From Gammaproteobacteria bacterium (GTDB lineage: Bacteria > Pseudomonadota > Gammaproteobacteria > UBA6429 > Thiohalophilaceae), in the NCBI GenBank assembly GCA_030593785.1, contig JAUVGM010000011.1, positions 1-16,391 of the forward strand: a stretch of DNA of 16,391 nt, written 5' to 3'. Each line of letters starts with the position of its first letter. Positions within the stretch are counted from its first letter, which is position 1. The notes under the pieces are model-generated. The model saw only the letters and a list, made by a program, of their open reading frames with translations, did not search any database and was not told the origin of the DNA. Shown piece by piece: positions 8,194 to 16,362 of the stretch. The position numbers and the translations under genes are program-made.

Positions 8194-9405
8194 ATGACAA
8201 CATCTGATTCAAAAAATAAGAAAGCTAACCAACTTAATGTTGATGTTGTAATTTTTGGTGGTGGTATAGCCGGACTTTGGATGCTTGCCCGATTACGTCA
8301 AGCAGGTTATCAAACTCTCTTATTAGAAACAGAATCCCTCGGCGCAGGCCAAACCCGTTATTCTCAAGGCATTATTCATGGTGGAACTAAATATGCGTTA
8401 ACCGGAAAGTTAACCGCATCTTCAGAATCTATTTTTGCTATGCCTCAAATCTGGCGTGATTGTTTAGAAGGAAACGGTGAAGTAGATCTTTCTTCTGCAA
8501 CCGTTTTATCTGAGCACCAATACATGTGGTCTACGCCAAGCTTAATGTCACGCTTATCCGGTTTTTTTGCCAGCAGAGTTGTTCGTGGACGTATGGTCGC
8601 AGTGAAAAAAAACGATCGCCCTGCTGTATTTCAAAATAAAAAATTTAAAGGCAAAGTTTATCGACTGGATGAGCCTGTTTTAGATGCTGGTAGTGTAATT
8701 AATGCTCTAGCAGTGCCTAATGTAAATAATATTATGCATATTAAATCGATGACAGATTATTATGATAACAATTTTAAAGTTACAGCTGCTAACGGTGATA
8801 TTTGGAATATCATTGCAGAAAAAATTATTCTATCAGCAGGTAAAGGCAATGCCGATTTATTAAAACAAATGGGACGCTCAAATCCGGAAATGCAGCTGCG
8901 TCCATTACAAATGGTGATGGTAAGAGGTGGGTTACCTGAAAAACTTTATGCTCATTGTTTAGGTGCGAGTGTTAACCCTCGAATAACAATTACCAGCGGT
9001 GAAGATAAACAAGGGAATATTGTTTGGTACTTAGGTGGTCAGTTAGCAGAAGACGGTGTTCAGAGAACAGCAGATGAACAAATTAGCAAAGCAAAAAAAG
9101 AATTACAGTCTTTAATGCCATGGTTAAATTTTTCTGATATGCAATGGGCGACATTAAATATTGATCGCGCAGAACCTAAACAAAAAGAAGGACAACGGCC
9201 CGCAACGTCTTTTTCTTTTGAAGAAAAAAATATTATTACAACATGGCCAACTAAATTGGCATTAGCTCCAAATTTAGCAAATGATGTGCTTAAACAATTA
9301 GAAAAACAAAATGTATCAAAAAGTGCTGCGATGGAGATGCCTGAGTTTAGTCATTCTTCAATTGCAGACTTACCCTGGCAGGAAGAGGATAAATGGCAAC
9401 ACTAG
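8194..9405 (+). CDS. FAD-dependent oxidoreductase, DAO (glycine/D-amino-acid/G3P dehydrogenase-like) superfamily
   Basis: A 403-aa flavoprotein of unknown substrate. A polar 16-residue leader precedes the Rossmann FAD motif VVIFGGGIAGLWML (Gly22, Gly24, Gly27), with Glu45 in LLLETES as the likely ribose-binding residue. The next conserved block, TRYSQGIIHGGTKY, resembles the substrate/FAD loop of glycerol-3-phosphate dehydrogenases and 2-hydroxyglutarate oxidases. A second FAD contact is likely in IILSAGKGN. There is no signal peptide or membrane helix; it is probably cytoplasmic or peripheral. Its last 13 bp overlap the aldo/keto reductase gene, so the pair is translationally linked. The ATG at 8194 has no recognisable ribosome site and follows a palindromic repeat. 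Its position between hldE and waaF suggests a role in sugar or envelope metabolism, which is inference. A catabolic D-amino acid or polyol dehydrogenase is possible. Confidence 0.85.
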   Translation: MTTSDSKNKKANQLNVDVVIFGGGIAGLWMLARLRQAGYQTLLLETESLGAGQTRYSQGIIHGGTKYALTGKLTASSESIFAMPQIWRDCLEGNGEVDLSSATVLSEHQYMWSTPSLMSRLSGFFASRVVRGRMVAVKKNDRPAVFQNKKFKGKVYRLDEPVLDAGSVINALAVPNVNNIMHIKSMTDYYDNNFKVTAANGDIWNIIAEKIILSAGKGNADLLKQMGRSNPEMQLRPLQMVMVRGGLPEKLYAHCLGASVNPRITITSGEDKQGNIVWYLGGQLAEDGVQRTADEQISKAKKELQSLMPWLNFSDMQWATLNIDRAEPKQKEGQRPATSFSFEEKNIITTWPTKLALAPNLANDVLKQLEKQNVSKSAAMEMPEFSHSSIADLPWQEEDKWQH

Positions 9406-10190
9406 CAAAACGACAAATGGGTTCAACCGGTATTGAAGTTAGCGTACTGGGATTAGGCACCGTTAAACTTGGACGCGATCAGGAAGTTAAATATCCTACT
9501 GGATTTACCATTCCCAATGATAATGAAGTACGTGATCTTTTGGCCTTATCACAAGAATTGGGTATCAACTTTATTGATACTGCCCCTGCTTATGGAAACA
9601 GTGAAGAACGTCTCGGTCAGTTAATGACGAATCCAAATGACTGGGTCATTATGACTAAAGTCGGAGAGATATTTGAAAATGGAAAATCAAGCTTTGATTT
9701 TTCTGCGGAACATACGCGTATGAGTGTAGAACGAAGTTTAAAACGATTAAAGCGTGATAGCTTGGATATGGTGTTAGTACATTCCAATGGTGATGATATG
9801 CACATCATTAATAATGAAGGTGCGTTAGAAGAATTAGAACGACTTAAACAAAAAGGCTTAATTCAATCATATGGCATGTCGACTAAAACAGTAGAAGGCG
9901 GCATGTGGATTGTTGAAAATACCGATGTAGTCATGGCGACATTAAATTTAAGTGATGATCATGATTTACCTGTGATTAAACGTGCACATGAATTAAATAC
10001 AGGTGTGATCATAAAAAAAGGCTTACAAAGTGGACATGCTGATAAATCGGCTGGTGGCTCTGGCGTTGATGAAGCATTTAAATATGTATTCAGCCATGAT
10101 GGTGTGAGTAGTATGATTGTAGGAACGATTAATCAAATACACCTGAAACAAAATGTTGAAGTCGTTAATCGAGTGTGTAGGCAAGATTAA
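9393..10190 (+). CDS. Aldo/keto reductase family oxidoreductase
   Basis: A 265-aa NAD(P)H-dependent aldo/keto reductase with a complete catalytic tetrad: Asp62 and Tyr67 in FIDTAPAYGNSEERLG, Lys89 in VIMTKVG and His130 in DMVLVHSNG. The N-terminal strand (RQMGSTGIEVSVLGLGTVKLG) and the C-terminal SSMIVGTINQIHLKQNV, the NADP-phosphate/adenine region, are typical. It is somewhat shorter than the usual 280-340 aa, mainly in the loops after the barrel. The start overlaps the FAD oxidoreductase by 13 bp and has a strong GGAAGAGG ribosome site at 9381-9388 inside that gene. waaF begins 2 bp after its stop. It should act in the cytoplasm on a carbonyl group; the substrate is unknown. Being fused by overlap to an FAD dehydrogenase suggests sequential redox steps on one metabolite, which is inference. 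Confidence 0.92.
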   Translation: MATLAKRQMGSTGIEVSVLGLGTVKLGRDQEVKYPTGFTIPNDNEVRDLLALSQELGINFIDTAPAYGNSEERLGQLMTNPNDWVIMTKVGEIFENGKSSFDFSAEHTRMSVERSLKRLKRDSLDMVLVHSNGDDMHIINNEGALEELERLKQKGLIQSYGMSTKTVEGGMWIVENTDVVMATLNLSDDHDLPVIKRAHELNTGVIIKKGLQSGHADKSAGGSGVDEAFKYVFSHDGVSSMIVGTINQIHLKQNVEVVNRVCRQD

Positions 10191-10192
10191 CT

Positions 10193-11218
10193 ATGACTAA
10201 AGCACAACAGATACTTGTTGCTGGGCCTGCCTGGGTAGGTGATATGGTGATGGCTCAGAGTTTGTTTATGACTTTAAAGCAACGCCCTTTCCCCGTTGAA
10301 ATTGATGTATTAGCTCCTGCATGGTCAAATCCTATATTAGCGCGTATGCCAGAAGTAAGAGAAACGATTAATTTACCCGTTAGCCACGGTGAGTTTGGGT
10401 TGCTTCGACGTTACCAGTTAGGAAAATCATTACGTGCTAAACATTATGATCAGGCTATTATTACACCTCGTTCATATAAGGCAGCATTAGTACCTTTTTT
10501 TGCCAAAGCAAAACAACGTACGGGTTATCGCGGTGAAATGCGTTATGGTGTAATTAACGATATACATTCATTAGATAAAAATATTTTAAAACAAACAGTA
10601 CAACGTTATGTTGCATTGGGTTTAGAGCTTGGCCTTGATAAAGGTGCAGCCCAAGTACCAACTATTCCTTTTTCAAAGCTAACAATAGATGATGAAAATC
10701 TACAAAGATTACTAACGGAATTGAATCTTAATCTGGATAAGCCTGTTATTGCTTTTTTACCCGGAGCTGAATATGGTGAAGCAAAACGTTGGCCAATTGA
10801 GCATTATGCTGAACTCGCTAATAAGTTAAATGATCAAGGTGTGCAGGTCTGGATATTAGGTTCAGAAAAAGATAATGCAGCTGCAGTAACTATCTCTCAA
10901 GGAAATAAAGCTGTTAATCTTTGCGGAAAAACACGTCTGGAAGACAGTATTGATTTATTATCTGCATGTAAGAGTGCAATAACGAATGATTCTGGACTAA
11001 TGCATATTGCCGCGGCTGTTGATATCCCAATAATTGCTATATATGGTTCGTCAACACCGGACTATACGCCACCTCTTACGAATAAAGCGAAAATACAGTA
11101 TCTTGGTCTTGAATGCAGCCCTTGCTTTAAACGAGAATGCCCGTTAGGACATACAAATTGTTTAAAAAATATTACTGTAGATAGTGTATTTAAAAATATT
11201 GACGTTATTTCTAAATAA
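10193..11218 (+). CDS. waaF: ADP-heptose:LPS heptosyltransferase II
   Basis: A family 9 glycosyltransferase of GT-B fold, 341 aa. WaaF adds the second L-glycero-D-manno-heptose to the LPS inner core at the cytoplasmic face of the inner membrane. The N-terminus LVAGPAWVGDMVMAQSLF carries the conserved Asp17 of the active site. The C-terminal donor domain shows FLPGAEYGEAKRWP, LCGKTRLEDSIDLL and ITNDSGLMHIAAA. The cysteine-rich tail LECSPCFKRECPLGHTNC is characteristic of WaaF and helps separate it from WaaC. The start is 2 bp after the aldo/keto reductase stop, with only a weak AGG upstream, so translation is probably coupled. Its donor is the product of the pathway that includes HldE, encoded upstream. 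waaC is not in the window. Confidence 0.95.
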   Translation: MTKAQQILVAGPAWVGDMVMAQSLFMTLKQRPFPVEIDVLAPAWSNPILARMPEVRETINLPVSHGEFGLLRRYQLGKSLRAKHYDQAIITPRSYKAALVPFFAKAKQRTGYRGEMRYGVINDIHSLDKNILKQTVQRYVALGLELGLDKGAAQVPTIPFSKLTIDDENLQRLLTELNLNLDKPVIAFLPGAEYGEAKRWPIEHYAELANKLNDQGVQVWILGSEKDNAAAVTISQGNKAVNLCGKTRLEDSIDLLSACKSAITNDSGLMHIAAAVDIPIIAIYGSSTPDYTPPLTNKAKIQYLGLECSPCFKRECPLGHTNCLKNITVDSVFKNIDVISK

Positions 11219-11229
11219 GAAGAAAAATT

Positions 11230-11982
11230 ATGGCTAAAATTTCAGCATGTATTATTTCCTATAATGAAGAAAAGAAAATTGAAGATTGTCTGAAAAGTCT
11301 GGTTGGTATTGTTGATGAAATTATTGTTGTCGATTCATTAAGTACAGATAAAACTAAAGAAATTGTTCAAAAATATACCGATAAAATATTTGATCAGGAA
11401 TTTTTAGGGCATGTAGAACAAAAAAATATAGCGGTTGAAAAAGCGAGCCATGACTGGATCTTAAGTCTGGATTGTGATGAGCGTCTAACAGATGAACTTA
11501 AAGAATCAATTTTAAAAATAAAAGATAATATTGAAACTGCAGATGCTTATAGAATGGCAAGAAAAACATTTTATGTTTATCGCTGGTTAAATTATTGCTG
11601 GTATCCCGATTTCAAAGTGAGAATATTTAACCGCAATACAGCTAGATGGGGAGGAACTAACCCTCATGATCGTATTGAGCTAAAAGGGAAGAATGTAGTA
11701 ACGCTAAAAGGAGATATACAACATTTCTCATTTAATAGTATTTCTGAACATATCAAAACAATTGATAATTTCACCGAAATTGGTGCACAGCAAATAATCA
11801 AAAAAGGAAAGTCGGTAAGTCTTGTTAGTCCCTTTACACATGGAATATGGACCTTTATAAAGCTTTACATATTTAAAAAAGGTTTTATGGATGGGTATGC
11901 AGGTTTGGTAGTTTCTGTTTTATCCGGAATGCATGCGTTTATTAAATATACTAAAGTTATTGTTTTGAGAGAGAAATTATGA
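11230..11982 (+). CDS. Glycosyltransferase family 2, WaaE/KdtX type (LPS core)
   Basis: A 250-aa GT-A enzyme. It opens with ISACIISYNEEKKIEDCL and EIIVVDSLSTDKT, the usual nucleotide-sugar binding start, and has the metal/donor motif LSLDCDERLT (Asp81, Asp83). Downstream, RWGGTNPHDRIEL and the C-terminal GFMDGYAGLVVSVLSGMHAF are typical of the WaaE/KdtX branch, whose studied members add glucose to heptose I of the LPS core. The sugar here cannot be read from sequence. The usual VDSGSTDGT is VDSLSTDKT in this protein. It lies 11 bp after waaF with a modest AGAAG ribosome site and is the last gene of the forward block. Its final 6 bp overlap the convergent ligase gene, leaving no room for a terminator between them. 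Confidence 0.9.
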   Translation: MAKISACIISYNEEKKIEDCLKSLVGIVDEIIVVDSLSTDKTKEIVQKYTDKIFDQEFLGHVEQKNIAVEKASHDWILSLDCDERLTDELKESILKIKDNIETADAYRMARKTFYVYRWLNYCWYPDFKVRIFNRNTARWGGTNPHDRIELKGKNVVTLKGDIQHFSFNSISEHIKTIDNFTEIGAQQIIKKGKSVSLVSPFTHGIWTFIKLYIFKKGFMDGYAGLVVSVLSGMHAFIKYTKVIVLREKL

Positions 11983-13248
11983 TTTTTTTATCAGGCTTAA
12001 TTTTTTATCATCTAAAGATAAATTTATAAAAAGAGCAAGCAATATCGCAAAATGAATATTGTATGGTTTAGAAAAAATAATATCATCTGCAATACTTGCA
12101 ACTGCCAATATAGTTAAAAATATTAAACTTAGGCTTTTAAATTCAAAGTTTTTTATTGGTAGCTTATATATATGTACAAATATCAAAAAGTAAAATATAA
12201 GGCCTATTATACCGGCTGCCTCTAATATTGATAAATAGCTATCATGGACACCAGCATAGTATGCAATTTCACGTGATTCACCTTTAATTTTTTGTGCTAT
12301 AACTCGTTGCCTTTCATCGTGTGTGTCACCTAAACCAACACCAAATATTGGATTGTTTTTTATTACTTCAATCGCTGTTAGTGATAAACCCCATCGTGCG
12401 CTCCAGCTACCAGTATAGTTTTCATTTTGTATTTGATGTATGTCATTAATAGCGGCGATATATGTTGATTGAACCTTGTCCGATGATAAAATTAAAGTTG
12501 CAATAAGAGAAGTGAAAATTAAAAGAATAATAATAGTTTTTTTTAAGTTATGATGTAATAAAAAAATGGTTACTATCATTGAAATTATAAATGCAAGCTG
12601 GCCTGACCGTGCTGGATTAGTAAATAGTGTATAAATAAATAACAATGTGAATGAAAGGTAGGCGATCTGTTTTAGCTTATTAGAATTTGAATAATATTGG
12701 AAAAAATAAAAACAATAAAATGAAGAGAAAACAAAAAAAGTCGAATAAGTAGAGTATGGGCTATATAAATCTATTTTATTAGGTAAATATATAATGTTAT
12801 GAGACTGTAGAATCATCAATGTAGCATGTAAAATGCAGCCAAGAACAAACGCATGAATTAATCTCATGGACTCATGTTTGTAAAATGAGGTTATAAAGAC
12901 TGGAATTAATAAAAAATAATATTTAAATGCGTATAGTCTTCTAACTCCAAAGTCGGTATTCTCTGACCAGGCCATGGAGATGACTAATGTTAGTATAAAT
13001 GCAGTTAGGTATAGAAATAACTTGCTATGCTTTAATACCAATAGTTTATTTTTGAGGTTGCCATTAAATAACCATAAAATAAAAATAATTATCGAAATTG
13101 CGCCAGCTTTTCCGGGAAGAATGTGATGTGGAAGAGCGATAGAAAAACATAGAAACCATGAAAAATAAAATATGATTTTATTACAGGTGATATTATCTAA
13201 TGTGTTTTCTTTGAAATAAGCCAGTTTTTTACGTAATATTAATATCAT
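11977..13248 (-). CDS. O-antigen ligase / polymerase family integral membrane protein (WaaL-like)
   Basis: A 423-aa polytopic inner-membrane protein with about ten or more hydrophobic segments. The Wzy_C/O-antigen ligase region is visible. TNPARSGQLAF (Arg214) precedes a large periplasmic loop with NNPIFGVGLGDTHDERQRV and ends in GVHDSYLSILEAAGIIGL (His335). An arginine and a histidine at such positions are known to be essential in WaaL ligases. The likely role is to join undecaprenyl-linked O-chain to the lipid A-core in the periplasm. The related Wzy polymerases share this architecture and cannot be excluded, but the position next to core genes favours ligase. The ATG at 13248 has no obvious ribosome site. 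It is the last gene of the reverse-strand block and overlaps the family 2 glycosyltransferase tail to tail. Base composition is much more AT-rich than glnE-ilvE. Confidence 0.85.
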   Translation of the reverse strand: MILILRKKLAYFKENTLDNITCNKIIFYFSWFLCFSIALPHHILPGKAGAISIIIFILWLFNGNLKNKLLVLKHSKLFLYLTAFILTLVISMAWSENTDFGVRRLYAFKYYFLLIPVFITSFYKHESMRLIHAFVLGCILHATLMILQSHNIIYLPNKIDLYSPYSTYSTFFVFSSFYCFYFFQYYSNSNKLKQIAYLSFTLLFIYTLFTNPARSGQLAFIISMIVTIFLLHHNLKKTIIILLIFTSLIATLILSSDKVQSTYIAAINDIHQIQNENYTGSWSARWGLSLTAIEVIKNNPIFGVGLGDTHDERQRVIAQKIKGESREIAYYAGVHDSYLSILEAAGIIGLIFYFLIFVHIYKLPIKNFEFKSLSLIFLTILAVASIADDIIFSKPYNIHFAILLALFINLSLDDKKLSLIKKS

Positions 13249-13318
13249 TAAAACTTTTTTAGCTGTGATTCGTCACGTTTAATTATATCTATATTTCAAA
13301 ACAAAATATACATAGTTT

Positions 13319-14350
13319 CTAAAAATAAAACCTTATAATTTCCCGAGCAGCTTTTGTTGTATCAATTGTCTGCATGTCAGTTTCAATAGCATTTTCAGGC
13401 GGAGTGAAAGCTAAACGGTTAGCTTTGGAGTTTAATGTTTGCCATCTTAAAGATGTAGCAGAACGGAGTCGTTGATAAAATGCCGCAGTCGGTATATTAA
13501 GTGCCCCGGCTATATGTAATGGTCCTGTTGAGCCACTAATAAATAAACTGCATAGCTGGATATGTTTAGAAAAATTAATCAGACCTTTAGTTGAATGAAA
13601 TATTATATGTGGAATATCAGTAAGCATTTGTGAAAGAGATTCAGCATATTTTATTTCATCCGGGCCAGCGGTAATAATAAAAAAATAATTGTCATCAAGC
13701 TTAAGCTGATGTATCAGGTTGGAATATTGCTTAAGAGAAAGATTATTGGCTGATCCCCCAGATCCTGGATGAATGAAGATTAACCTGGATTTTTTTGGTA
13801 TCTCATGTTTTGCATAAAAGCTGTCACGAAGAATGTTTATTTCAGCTTCCTGAAACTCCAAGAAAGGTGTTGTTGGCATTTCTTTCACAGTCAAACCTAA
13901 GTCTGTTAGGTATTTTATTGCCAGATCTAGATTGTATTCATACTCAGGTTTTAGGGAACGTGAACGACGCTGAGTTAATCGGTGATTATAAAAAATTTGT
14001 GCAATTTTTGTTGCAGGGGCTAATCGATATTTTATTCCAGATAAAAATGAAAAAACCCCAATACGTGTTGTTGAGAATAGTGTGATTATCGCATTATAAT
14101 TTTGTTTTTTAATACTTAGAAATGCATTTATTTGTTGTTGTAGTGATGCAGATGGACCCGGGTCGATAATAACTTCATCGATAAATCTGCTTAATAAAGC
14201 TATATCTTTAGTATAAGCAGGGACAAAGACATGTATTTTACAATCGGGTAAATATTTTCTTAATAGCGAAAGAGTAGGTAAGCTTAAAATAAAATCACCA
14301 AGTCTATCATTTCTTACGATAAGAATTTTATGTGGTTTTTTGATATGCAC
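13319..14350 (-). CDS. Glycosyltransferase family 9 protein (heptosyltransferase-like)
   Basis: A 343-aa GT-B enzyme of the ADP-heptose:LPS heptosyltransferase family. The N-terminus ILIVRNDRLGDFILSLP has the conserved Asp19. The donor-binding half shows FIHPGSGGSANNLSLKQY, FFIITAGPDE and LFISGSTGPLHIAGAL. It lacks the cysteine-rich tail of the waaF product upstream. It could be a WaaC/WaaQ-like or other core heptosyltransferase; the acceptor cannot be told. The start is a GTG at 14350, the only plausible one because a stop lies six codons upstream in frame. No ribosome site is visible, and an inverted repeat sits just before it. It lies 70 bp ahead of the ligase and 65 bp behind the methyltransferase on the same strand, consistent with one transcript. 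Confidence 0.88.
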   Translation of the reverse strand: MHIKKPHKILIVRNDRLGDFILSLPTLSLLRKYLPDCKIHVFVPAYTKDIALLSRFIDEVIIDPGPSASLQQQINAFLSIKKQNYNAIITLFSTTRIGVFSFLSGIKYRLAPATKIAQIFYNHRLTQRRSRSLKPEYEYNLDLAIKYLTDLGLTVKEMPTTPFLEFQEAEINILRDSFYAKHEIPKKSRLIFIHPGSGGSANNLSLKQYSNLIHQLKLDDNYFFIITAGPDEIKYAESLSQMLTDIPHIIFHSTKGLINFSKHIQLCSLFISGSTGPLHIAGALNIPTAAFYQRLRSATSLRWQTLNSKANRLAFTPPENAIETDMQTIDTTKAAREIIRFYF

Positions 14351-14352
14351 TA

Positions 14353-14368
14353 TAGTTAATTGTAACTA
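14353..14368. repeat. Short inverted repeat before the GT9 start codon
   Basis: TAGTTA (14353-14358) and TAACTA (14363-14368) form a perfect 6-bp inverted repeat around the four bases ATTG. It lies 2 bases upstream of the GTG start of the family 9 glycosyltransferase on the reverse strand. It occupies the place where a ribosome site would be expected. It is A/T-rich and could be chance. Confidence 0.3.
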
Positions 14369-14415
14369 GCTGTTTCAAAATTATGTTTCAGTAAGAATAT
14401 ATAAAAAAATATAAC

Positions 14416-15117
14416 CTAATTCTTTTTGAATGTCATAATAATGATTCGAGAAAGCATTAGTTTTAATTTATTATTACTATAAAAATCTTTCTTCATACCT
14501 TTTGCTATTATAAACATAAGTGGATAGAAGATGAGTAGCCATCTTGAACTACTTTGGAACTTATCACCATCTATACTAGTAAGTTTAAGCCCATACGGCT
14601 GGGCGATATATTGATATTGTTCAACAGTTCTTCCTGTTACATGCTGAAGTCCATCTCTGTTTTCAATGTCTAGCTTATCGTAACTCCAGTAATAGCCAGA
14701 AGAAAAATATTGTAAACGTGATTTGAGTGAGAGGATATTCGGCGTAGAAATAACGAGATCTCCTCCTGGTTTTAAAACACGATTACACTCTTTTAAAAAA
14801 AGAGTTTGATCAAGTAAATGTTCTATAAGTTCTGCGGCAACAACAATATCAAACGAGTTGTCATCATAGGGTAAATGCTTTGAGACATCAGCTTCTTTAA
14901 ATTCTACTTCAGTATAAACAAAGTTATCTTTATTAAATTCACAAGCTTTTACTGAGTATCCGGCTTCATTCATTAATTTAGATAAAGCCCCCTGACCTGC
15001 GCCAACATCTAAAACAGCAACATTTTTACTTGGTTTAGCACATTTAGTGACAGATTTCAGGACGCCTTCATGAACGCCACGAAGAGCCATTGCTTTAGGT
15101 TCAACATTATTTTTCAT
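14416..15117 (-). CDS. Class I SAM-dependent methyltransferase
   Basis: A 233-aa protein with the Rossmann methyltransferase signature VAVLDVGAGQGALSK (residues 33-47). The acidic post-II position is in KACEFN, then come the SFDIVVAAELIEHLLD block (about 88-103) and RVLKPGGDLVISTPN (about 113-126). This is the UbiE/Methyltransf_11-like layout. After the fold, a hydrophobic stretch (about 193-206, LLIFYPLMFIIA) flanked by basic residues suggests association with the inner membrane. Between a family 4 and a family 9 glycosyltransferase, methylation of a sugar of the LPS core, the O-chain or a lipid-linked precursor is the natural guess. No catalytic residue points to a specific acceptor. The ATG at 15117 has GAGAAG about 12 bases upstream, rather distant for a ribosome site. 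Confidence 0.85.
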   Translation of the reverse strand: MKNNVEPKAMALRGVHEGVLKSVTKCAKPSKNVAVLDVGAGQGALSKLMNEAGYSVKACEFNKDNFVYTEVEFKEADVSKHLPYDDNSFDIVVAAELIEHLLDQTLFLKECNRVLKPGGDLVISTPNILSLKSRLQYFSSGYYWSYDKLDIENRDGLQHVTGRTVEQYQYIAQPYGLKLTSIDGDKFQSSSRWLLIFYPLMFIIAKGMKKDFYSNNKLKLMLSRIIIMTFKKN

Positions 15118-15261
15118 GTTTATAGTTGCTTCTCATAGTTATTATTTATCTTATACGTAAGAATTTATTTTTACATATTACCATCTTAGAGCCTAGCCAG
15201 GCATGATATTCGTTAGAATTTCGCGAATTTTTAGAGGTTTTTGGTAGATACGGCTTCGAAC

Positions 15262-16362
15262 TTAACGAAGGAGCTCTAAAATCTCTCTTTTTTCTTTTTT
15301 GCTAGAGAATAGTTCCTCGGCAAGCTGTATATTTTTCGTTATAGCGACTTTATTGTTTTCGCAAAAATCAATGGCTGTGAGTAAAGCGCTTTTTAGTGAT
15401 TCAATACTTTGATCTTCCGCAAGAAACAAATCAAATCCAAGATCCCTAAATTCTGGAAATGTCGTGTTGTTATAAGCAATACATGTAAGCCCATAACTGA
15501 GAGCTTCAATAAATGAATTTCCTAAACCCTCACCTTTGCTTGGAAATATAAATATGTCTGATTCTATATAAAATTGAGCAACATTAGCAGAAAACCCTTC
15601 AAGTTTTATTGAGTTTTTATAGGGTACATTATTTAAATAATCGGTAAACTTTTGTTGGTAATTAGGATCCATCTCACCCACTAAATGAAGAGAAAAGTCC
15701 TTCTTCATTTGATATAAAGCTTCACAGGCTTTGATAGCGTCTATTTGTCCTTTACCTTCAGTGATTCTTGATACGTGTAGCAAGGAAATTGAGGGGCCAG
15801 AACATACTTTTGATTTCGGAATATTGGATGGTGCATTACGCAGGGAAGAGTAAATAACTTTTAATTGAGTATTTTTACCAAAGGGTATTATTTTTTTTAC
15901 ATTCTTTGCTAAGTGCTTAGATATTGCGATATGGTAATTGACTTTGTGATAGATAATTCGGTGTAAAAAATCTTTTTTAGAGCTGGATTTTGTTGTGCCA
16001 TGACGAATAATGAAGTTTATTTTTAAACCCATAAATGAAAAATATAATGATTTTAATTCTGACGCACCAAAATAAATTATGTTTTCAATTGTATTTTTTT
16101 TTATAATTTTTCTAGTATTTAAAATTAATGAGAGACTTAAATTCTTAATAAAACTTACAGGTTCAATTTTGATGCCTAAGTGATTAGCTTCATTTTGGTG
16201 CTGTATGTGAATGGGGCCATTTTTTTTTACGATTAAAGTAACATTGGAAACATCAGATAACATTTTTGCCATTTGAAATGCATCCATTTCCATACCACCG
16301 TAATATGGCGATAAACATATTATTGATGTATTAGAGGCTAAATTTTTATTCTTTTTTAACAT
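15262..16362 (-). CDS. Glycosyltransferase family 4 protein
   Basis: A 366-aa GT-B retaining glycosyltransferase. The N-terminal acceptor domain begins IICLSPYYGGMEMDAFQMA, the glycine-rich loop common in this family. The C-terminal GT1-type domain (PF00534) shows LLHVSRITEGKGQIDAI (about 194-210), LHLVGEMDP and IKLEGFSANV. Next comes the EX7E motif in KGEGLGNSFIEALSYG (Glu278 and Glu286), which binds the nucleotide-sugar. It is likely cytoplasmic or peripheral, extending the LPS outer core or O-unit; donor and acceptor are unknown. The ATG at 16362 gives a typical N-terminus but has no ribosome site. A TATAAT (16370-16375, reverse strand) sits 7 bases before it, which would imply a near-leaderless message or simply chance in AT-rich DNA. 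The upstream region is cut by the window end. The gap to the methyltransferase is 144 bp. Confidence 0.9.
   Translation of the reverse strand: MLKKNKNLASNTSIICLSPYYGGMEMDAFQMAKMLSDVSNVTLIVKKNGPIHIQHQNEANHLGIKIEPVSFIKNLSLSLILNTRKIIKKNTIENIIYFGASELKSLYFSFMGLKINFIIRHGTTKSSSKKDFLHRIIYHKVNYHIAISKHLAKNVKKIIPFGKNTQLKVIYSSLRNAPSNIPKSKVCSGPSISLLHVSRITEGKGQIDAIKACEALYQMKKDFSLHLVGEMDPNYQQKFTDYLNNVPYKNSIKLEGFSANVAQFYIESDIFIFPSKGEGLGNSFIEALSYGLTCIAYNNTTFPEFRDLGFDLFLAEDQSIESLKSALLTAIDFCENNKVAITKNIQLAEELFSSKKEKREILELLR

Noticed and set aside
13265..13276. Hairpin GTGA-TTCG-TCAC between the family 9 enzyme and the ligase
   Set aside because: The stem is only 4 bp and, read on the reverse strand, is followed by an A-run rather than a T-run, so it is not a convincing terminator.
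13795..14085. 96-aa forward open frame within the family 9 glycosyltransferase gene
   Set aside because: Antisense to a clear family 9 enzyme; no ribosome site or motif.
15118..15261. The longest non-coding gap, searched for a small gene or RNA
   Set aside because: It holds only an 8-bp palindrome (TTCGCGAA) and AT-rich sequence. There is no coding frame with a start and ribosome site and no recognised RNA fold.
15254..15270. Hairpin CTTCG/CGAAG overlapping the stop codon of the family 4 glycosyltransferase
   Set aside because: A 5-bp stem with no T-run on the reverse strand; too weak to call a terminator.
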